From contig OX457058.1 of assembly GCA_949752795.1 (NCBI GenBank), positions 156,188,353 through 156,252,352 on the forward strand: DNA of 64,000 nucleotides. The letters run 5' to 3'. This DNA is from Hyperoodon ampullatus. Lineage: Eukaryota; Chordata; Mammalia; Artiodactyla; Ziphiidae. Below the pieces are notes generated by a model. The model had not been told where the DNA came from. It worked only from the letters and a program-made list of their open reading frames with translations, and made no database searches. The position numbers and the translations under genes were made by a program. Below, in pieces: positions 58,440 to 64,000 of the stretch; position 1 is the stretch's first letter, and the number at the start of each line of letters is the position of its first letter.

Positions 58440-59260
58440 AACAGGACCAGAATCCTGACATCTAATTCACTGCTTTGGCCATTGGAAAACATGACGACTC
58501 CATCTCTCTTTTTGTTCATTATTCCTTTCATGTTTTCGCAGGGCTAGGCATGTAGAATAAGACACTGAAATCAAATGATTAGTTCTCCCATTACATGGCC
58601 AAATGGTCTATTTCATTTGAGAGCTCTCCTTCAATATTCTTTAAACATCTTATCTAAATTGGAGTCTGAAAAAGGAAATCACAAAGATCAAGGAGGTCAC
58701 ACTTTGGCTTTTAGCACCCTCCACCCACCTTGCCCAAGAACAAACTGTGAGCAAGGTTAGAAGTCTGACTCTTCATTAGTGAGGGGAAGCCTCTCTGAGC
58801 AGCCGCTCTGTTGAATAGATAGAGCGGATCTGACAAAAGGGATGATAGATTAGGAACTGTCTGGTGGCTAATGTACTGTTTACTGCAGTATAAATGACTG
58901 GTGTTTGGGAAATGACAGATGAGAGAGAGCACAAGTATGGACGTAAATGATTTCCAGGTTTCTGCTGTGGAGGAGAGTCATGGTTGACTGAGGTGTTGAC
59001 TGGCAGTGGGAAGTCATTGGTGGGAGTTTCAGGGGGATGAAAAGTGCATGGAGAAGACTTTTCAATTAGCCCATTGATCCAAAGATTTTGTGCCCTATAT
59101 TGAAGGTACTGTGAAAGGATCTGGTTCTCTTGCTCTTTTCTCACTGCCTCATTCACTCAAATATAACTCTGCTTCCAGTCCAAGTGCAGCAATCTCCCCA
59201 GAGAGAAAGCACAAAGGGTAAGAATGGAGCTATGCTCAGCCAAGCTGGTAGATCCCTAGG
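58440..59260. other. Unassigned intronic sequence
   Basis: No element recognised; mildly purine-rich in 58760-59160. Confidence 0.35.
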
Positions 59261-59264
59261 GGAA

Positions 59265-59396
59265 GATGACATAGGAAGAAAGAATAATACATGTGGTTGA
59301 AAGAAGGCAAGAAAGCAAAAAAGCAAGCAAGCAGGGGAGCATGCAAGAAAGTGTAAGGAGGAAGGAAGGAGGGAAAAGAAAAGAAGGGAAGGAATC
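59265..59396. repeat. Purine-rich (GAAG/GCAA)n stretch
   Basis: AAGAAGGCAAGAAAGC ... GGAGGAAGGAAGGAGGG and related units, nearly all purine on the + strand but with interruptions. Confidence 0.75.
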
Positions 59397-59639
59397 TAGC
59401 ACATCAGTTAATCTACATCCGATATATTTGAGTTGAGTGAACTCGTGATGGTCTAACTTCCCCCAGGGAATCATAAGAAGCCTGCAATTAATTTGTAGCT
59501 ATTATAAACATTTAGTATCCATTTGCTTAGTTTCAATAATAATTATTATTATTATGATAATATAAGGCAGACTGTCAGACAGTGTTTGCAAACACATCAC
59601 CATTGTAACTTGTATTTGCCTTCTTCTTTGTCAGAGGTT

Positions 59640-60630
59640 TTACGTTCATGCGTTCATTCATTTTTCTCACAAATATTAATGGAGCATCTATTTTGTGTCA
59701 GTTCTAGGTACTTGGGATACATAAGTGGACAAACAAATATACCTGCCCTCGTGGAACTTGCATATAAATTGGAGAGAACAAACAATATATATGATATCAT
59801 ATATAATACAGAGTGATGATAGATGATGTGAAGTCAACTAAATCGTTGTACAGGGTTAGAGAATGATAGGACTGGGGGAAGAATATCTGCTATTTTAGAT
59901 AAGATGCTTAAGCAGACATCTTTGAGGAGGTGACCTTTTTTTTTTTTTTGTGGTACGTGGGCCTCTCACTGCCGTGGCCTCTCCCGTTGCGGAGCACAGG
60001 CTCTGGACACACAGGCTCAGTGGCCATGGCTCACGGGCCCAGCCACTCCATGGCATATGGGATCTTCCCGGACCGGGGTACGAACCTGTGTCCCCTGCAT
60101 CGGCAGGCGGACTCTCAACCACTGTGCCACCAGTGAAGCCCCCGAGGAGGTGACTTTTGAACAGAAGCCAAAACAAAAGGAATGATCAAACTATGTAGAC
60201 ATCTAAGGAGGAACATTCCATCTGAAGGGAATAGCAGGTGCAAAGGCCCTGAGGTAAGAGTGATGTGTTAGAGGGATGTCAAGGAGACCAGTGTGTCTGG
60301 AGAGAGGGAAGCAAATGGTAGAATAGGAGATGAAGACAGAGAGGTGGATGGGAGCCAGGCGATGTAGGACCTTTCAGGATAATAAGTTATTAGAGTGTTT
60401 CAAAAAAGGCAGTAAAATAATGTGATACTTGTGATAGAAGTATGGCTCTGGTTGCTGTGTAGAGAACAGATGTTAGGGATGGTGGTAAAAGTTGGAAGGC
60501 CAATTTGAAGGGTGATAGAATAGCCAGGGTAGAAATGCTGGTGACTCAGACTAAGACGGTATTCTTGGATTTGGGATATATTTTGGAGGAACATCTAATA
60601 GAATTTGATTATGGATTAGATACGAGGGGT
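59640..60630 (-). repeat. Long L2 LINE relic (reverse orientation), split by a CHR SINE
   Basis: It starts TTCATTCATTTTTCTCAC ... TGTGTCAGTTCTAGGTACTTGGGATACATAAG, continues through ATAGCAGGTGCAAAGGCCCTGAGGTAAG and GCTCTGGTTGCTGTGTAGAGAACAG, and ends near GGATTTGGGATATATTTTGGAGG. It is the most complete L2 of the window. The SINE at 59936-60143 interrupts it. Confidence 0.85.
59936..60143 (-). mobile_element. CHR-family SINE, short form
   Basis: Reversed poly(A), body GTGGTACGTGGGCCTCTCAC and head CCACCAGTGAAGCCC. Target duplication: GAGGAGGTGACCTTTT on the left and GAGGAGGTGACTTTTG on the right. Confidence 0.94.
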
Positions 60631-60744
60631 GAGAAAAATAGTGTTTATATATCTTTTTATTTTAAAAATGTTGTTCTTTAAGTTCAGGGCTTGGTCTTAG
60701 TTATTTCATGGGCTTTTCTAATGAAGAGTTTGAAGCAATCATAT

Positions 60745-61081
60745 ATATATATATATTTTTGGCTACGTTGGGTCTTCATTGCTGCACATGGGCTTTCTCT
60801 AGCTGTGGCGAGTGGGGGCTACTCTTCGTTGCAGTGCGTGGGCTTCTCATTGCGGTGGCTTCTCTTGTTGTGGAGCACGGGCTCTAGGCATGTGGGCTTC
60901 CGTAGTTGTGGCAGGCGGGCTCAGTAGTTGTGGCTCATGGGCTCTAGAGCGCAGGCTCAGTAGTTGTGGCGCACGGGCTTAGTTGCTCCGCGGCATGTGG
61001 GATCTTCCCGGACCAGGGCTCAAACCCATGTCCCCTGCATTGGCAGGCAGATTCTTAACCACTGTGCCACCAGGGAAGCCC
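60745..61081 (-). mobile_element. CHR-family SINE, long form
   Basis: A (TA)n tail remnant, TTTTTGGCTACGTTGGGTC segment and head CCACCAGGGAAGCCC. Target duplication: GAAGCAATCATAT on the left and GAGGCAATCATAT on the right. Confidence 0.94.
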
Positions 61082-61084
61082 GAG

Positions 61085-62000
61085 GCAATCATATTAAATT
61101 ATAAAGTGTAATAACCTAAATATCACAAAATGGTCCTTTTGTGGACCACATTCAGTCTATAAACATGATGTTTGGACTCACAATTTTTTAAATCTTTGAG
61201 CCAGCACTGCAAAACCCAAATGTCTGAATTCTTTTGAGAAATGGTAAGCTTTGCAGTAAAGAATAGGTATCCCCATGAAGGCTATCCTGTGCTGCAACTG
61301 AATAGCACTTGCTGTCTTTTAAGGGAACAGTTCTTCACTTCTGTTACTTCCTGAGCTTATTTCCTCATCTCTGTTACCTGAACGGCCCTGGAGGTTTCCA
61401 CTCCTTACTTGTTCCTCCCGTCCCAACTATGTAGTCCATTTCAGAAAGAGACATTAGTGAGATAATCGTAAACGTGGTTCCATTTGAGTCAAGAGGGGCA
61501 GGTATCTCAGGATTATTGTAAGCAAGCTATAAATCCATATGCAATCTAAGTATTGCCTGTAAGTCATATTAATAATAAGTAATCTGTTTTGTATGAGTAT
61601 ACATAATTATTGTTGGAAAGCAAAAATAATTCCAAATTATAATGAATAAAATGCATATTTGAATCTCGCTAAATTTTAATAGTCTGTATCGTCTCAACAG
61701 ACACTAAAGTACTAAAAGTATGATTACCTTCAAGTGGTTGTATCCTTTTTTTTACCCTTAAAAGGAACCCTTGAACTTAGAAAGGTTGGGAACAGCTGTT
61801 CTAGTCTGGCCTTTCACTTCACTGACGACAAAAGGAAGTCCAAACAGGGACAGTTATGTGAACAAACCACTCAGCTGATTAACGGTAGCAGGACCCAGGT
61901 CTCCTAATGGGCTGCACTGGGTCTCTTGCAGTGCTTACCCCCATACCCAAAAGTCCAGAAGATGGAAAGGGATGATATATGAGACTCTGACATGCAACTT
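61085..62000. other. Unassigned intronic sequence with a hAT-like scrap
   Basis: CTTAGAAAGGTTGGGAACAGCTGTTCTAG near 61777-61805 looks like the end of an old hAT element. The remainder is not recognised. Confidence 0.4.
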
Positions 62001-62001
62001 C

Positions 62002-62270
62002 TTTTTTTAATTGAAGTATAGTTGATTTATAGGATTATATTAATCTCAGATGAACAGTATAGTGATTCAGTACTTTTACAAATTATCCTCCATGAAAAGT
62101 TATTACAAGATAATAGCTCTAATTCCCTGTGCTGTACAATATATCCTCGTTGCTTCCCTATTTCATACATAGTAGTTTGTATCCCTTAATCTCTTACCCC
62201 TGTTTTACCCCCTCCCCTACCCTCTCCCCACTGGCAACCACTAGTTTGTTTACTATATCTGAGACAAGCA
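62002..62270 (-). repeat. L1 3' fragment (reverse orientation), older
   Basis: TTAATTGAAGTATAGTTGATTTATAGG, CCCTGTGCTGTACAATATATCC and CACTGGCAACCACTAGTTTG are reversed L1 3' UTR text, more diverged than the other copies. Confidence 0.82.
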
Positions 62271-62356
62271 AATTCTTGATTTTGTTTCAGGGATCACAAA
62301 TTCCAGTTTACAGATGAATGGGAAGGATCTTCCGTTTGTAAGAATACACTGTAGGG

Positions 62357-62493
62357 CAGGGTTGCTCAACAGCTACACTACTGACATTTTGAACTGGATA
62401 ATTCTTTGGGGGAACTGTGTTGTATGTTATAGGATACTTGGCCTTTCCCTGGCTTCTGCCCACTAGATGCTTCTAGTTAACTTCCCCCCTTCC

Positions 62494-62538
<45 letters not shown>

Positions 62539-62618
62539 TGTCACAATAAAAGCTATCTCCAGACTTTGCCACATGTCCCCTGGAGAGGGGCAGAATCATC
62601 CCCTGTCAAGAATCACTG
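62357..62618 (-). mobile_element. MER20-type hAT DNA transposon (reverse orientation) containing a CA repeat
   Basis: It starts CAGGGTTGCTCAACAGC and ends GTCAAGAATCACTG (inverted termini). Interior text GACATTTTGAACTGGATAATTC, GCTTCTGCCCACTAGATGC and CTCCAGACTTTGCCACATGTCCCC is the reversed MER20 order. The (AC)19 repeat at 62497-62534 interrupts it. Flanking 8-mers match only partly. Confidence 0.8.
62497..62534. repeat. (AC)19 microsatellite inside MER20
   Basis: Thirty-eight uninterrupted bases of AC. Confidence 0.95.
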
Positions 62619-62624
62619 CTTCAG

Positions 62625-64000
62625 GACAGAGTGCTGCTGTTTACCCATTGGTTCAGAGTGCCAGGGAAAGACTTTGAACACGCAACAGCCTGGAATCCTG
62701 CTGACCCAAGAGCCATGCCTGGGCACCTGCTCATGGACCTCTTCTTCCCATCTGCAAGGGAATAATCTAATCTACAGCGTCTTCCCAGTTCAGTACTTTA
62801 CAAGAATCTTTGCAATTTTTCACTTTCAAAGGACACTTAGCGGTTTCCAGTGCCTCAACTGCAGAGGTAAAGGGCTTTTTGTCTATTTCTCTCTTTACCT
62901 CTGTTATTTATTTTTTTTTAACTTTCCATTGTACAGTTTCTGTTTATTTTTCCTTTTTCGATTTGTATTGCTTTTTGTGTCTCTCTGTATGTCTCCTTTA
63001 TCCCTCCTTTATCCCTATTGATACAGGTAGCCTTTCTCTGCCTGTATCAATATCTGTCTTTCTACCCAGATTTCTATTTCATTTTAGGGCTTAGCCTTTT
63101 GGTGTTTATCTACCCAGTCTGTATCATTCTTTTAATGACTGTGTTTCCAGGTTTTCCCTTAAATTTTTTTGAGTGACTGCTTGTCTTTTAGTCTCTTTCT
63201 CTCTGTTTGTATCTCTCCAGGTATTTTTCATGACCTCTCACTTTTGGAGGATGTTGGTATATTTACATGACATTTCTGTTTTTGATTGTCTTTTTTTCTG
63301 TTTATTCACCTCTCTTCCATTTCTGCCTTCTTTGGAAATGATCCATCTGTACCAGGCTCCTATCAAGAGCTCTTTCTCTGGGTAGGAAGTTCATTAGGCA
63401 TGGTCTAAAAACCTTGTACTTCTGTTGAATGATAAGCCTCAGGGGGAGGACAGGGAATGGACTTTTCAGTTAACCGCTCAGAGGCAACACCTTGTTTACT
63501 TTTATAGAATTGAATTTTTATAAGTTATACATTTAGAATATTGAATCCAACAAAGGTTAAATACTTAACCTTTCATAAAATCAGTATCATAAAAATATTT
63601 TTTAAATGATTCTACATCATAAGCAATTATCTTAGAAAACTAATAGGTAATTCATTCTTAAGATTAACTCTTTTTCTAATGCTAGGTGAAATGAAATCAA
63701 TAATTTGTAGAGATGCGTACATTGCTTTAGGTGAGGCTTGGGAATAAAAAACTTTAAGAACAGGATTTGGCTATTTGTAAAGTACCTACCTTTTCCCTTG
63801 GTTCCTAAAGAATGTCCAAACCAAGAATGAGGGCCCTATGAGGTTCTCAAGGACAGTGAAAACTATTCAATCTTCTCATTTTTGTATGAGAATCGTAATA
63901 AACTTGCAAAACAGATTGGAATCCATCAGGTGTAACCAAATTAATCTTCCTTTAATGATTGTTTATACTGTGTATCCAAAATCAAAACCAGTATCAAGAG
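62625..64000. other. Unique intronic sequence to the window edge
   Basis: 62870-63400 is pyrimidine-rich with many TTT and TCTC runs but no exon downstream. The rest is A+T-rich and unrecognised. Long frames here are products of the skewed composition. Confidence 0.4.

Larger units (their letters stand above)
13504..64000 (+). other. NRXN3: NRXN3 intron downstream of the EGF exon (5' portion)
   Basis: At least 50.5 kb of intron follows the exon and continues past the right edge. In neurexin genes the beta promoter and beta-specific first exon lie in the intron after this EGF exon. I looked for a CpG-rich block with a signal-peptide frame ending in a phase-1 donor and found none, so it presumably lies further downstream. 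The intron holds an antisense L1, thirteen CHR SINEs and many older repeats. Confidence 0.78.

Noticed and set aside
62467..63021. A 184-codon open frame on the + strand
   Set aside because: It starts in MER20 and a CA repeat and continues in pyrimidine-rich intron. The translation is low-complexity and hydrophobic, with no family resemblance.
13504..64000. Beta-neurexin-3 first exon
   Set aside because: No frame with a signal peptide, Ser/His-rich linker and phase-1 donor ending in G was found, and no CpG-rich promoter outside SINEs.
1..64000. CRISPR array, prophage, operon or toxin-antitoxin system
   Set aside because: The DNA is vertebrate intron. Microsatellites and SINEs are the only repeated arrays, and no endogenous retrovirus with gag, pol or env was recognised.

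Overview
This is mammalian nuclear DNA, almost certainly from a cetacean. The main evidence is fourteen copies of the CHR family of tRNA-derived SINEs. Most are the short poly(A)-tailed form with the 'cttccctggtggcgcagtgg' head. I see no ruminant BovB or Bov-tA elements and no bacterial-style gene organisation. CpG is rare outside the SINEs, A+T is high, and ancient MIR, L2, MER5A and MER20 relics are common.

The window holds one host coding exon, a 120-base exon at 13384-13503 on the + strand. It encodes an EGF-like module with six cysteines that matches the last EGF domain of an alpha-neurexin, best NRXN3. Everything else reads as intron of that gene: about 13.4 kb upstream and about 50.5 kb downstream, both running off the window. 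The exon is flanked by phase-1 introns and ends in a lone C. That fits the last alpha-specific neurexin exon, so the downstream intron is the one in which neurexin genes place the beta promoter. No beta first exon is visible here.

Layout. 1-9 kb: unique sequence with an L2, a MIR and the first CHR SINE, which sits inside a MIR. 9.1-9.3 kb: a 129-base polypyrimidine tract. 9.7-12.9 kb: an L1 tail, an L2 split by a MER5A with a perfect 8-bp target duplication, and a second MER5A. 13.3-22.8 kb: the exon and mostly unique intron without young retroposons, including a 0.18-kb direct duplication (18.3/19.1 kb). 22.8-35.9 kb: scattered CHR, L2, MIR and old L1, plus a CpG-bearing homeodomain-site-rich unique block at 28.4-28.6 kb. 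35.9-41.05 kb: a nearly full-length antisense L1 with broken ORF1 and ORF2, inserted in a MIR and bounded by a 16-bp target duplication. 41-47.8 kb: L1 tails, L2, MIR and unassigned sequence. 47.9-61.1 kb: a cluster of ten CHR SINEs in both orientations. 62-64 kb: an old L1 tail, a MER20 with an internal CA repeat, and unique pyrimidine-rich sequence.

There is no operon, CRISPR array, phage or novel gene system. The value of the window is in the NRXN3 exon context, the record of insertions, and a few unexplained unique or duplicated intronic blocks. Repeat family names come from recognition of consensus features, not from a database search; boundaries of old MIR and L2 relics are accurate only to tens of bases.
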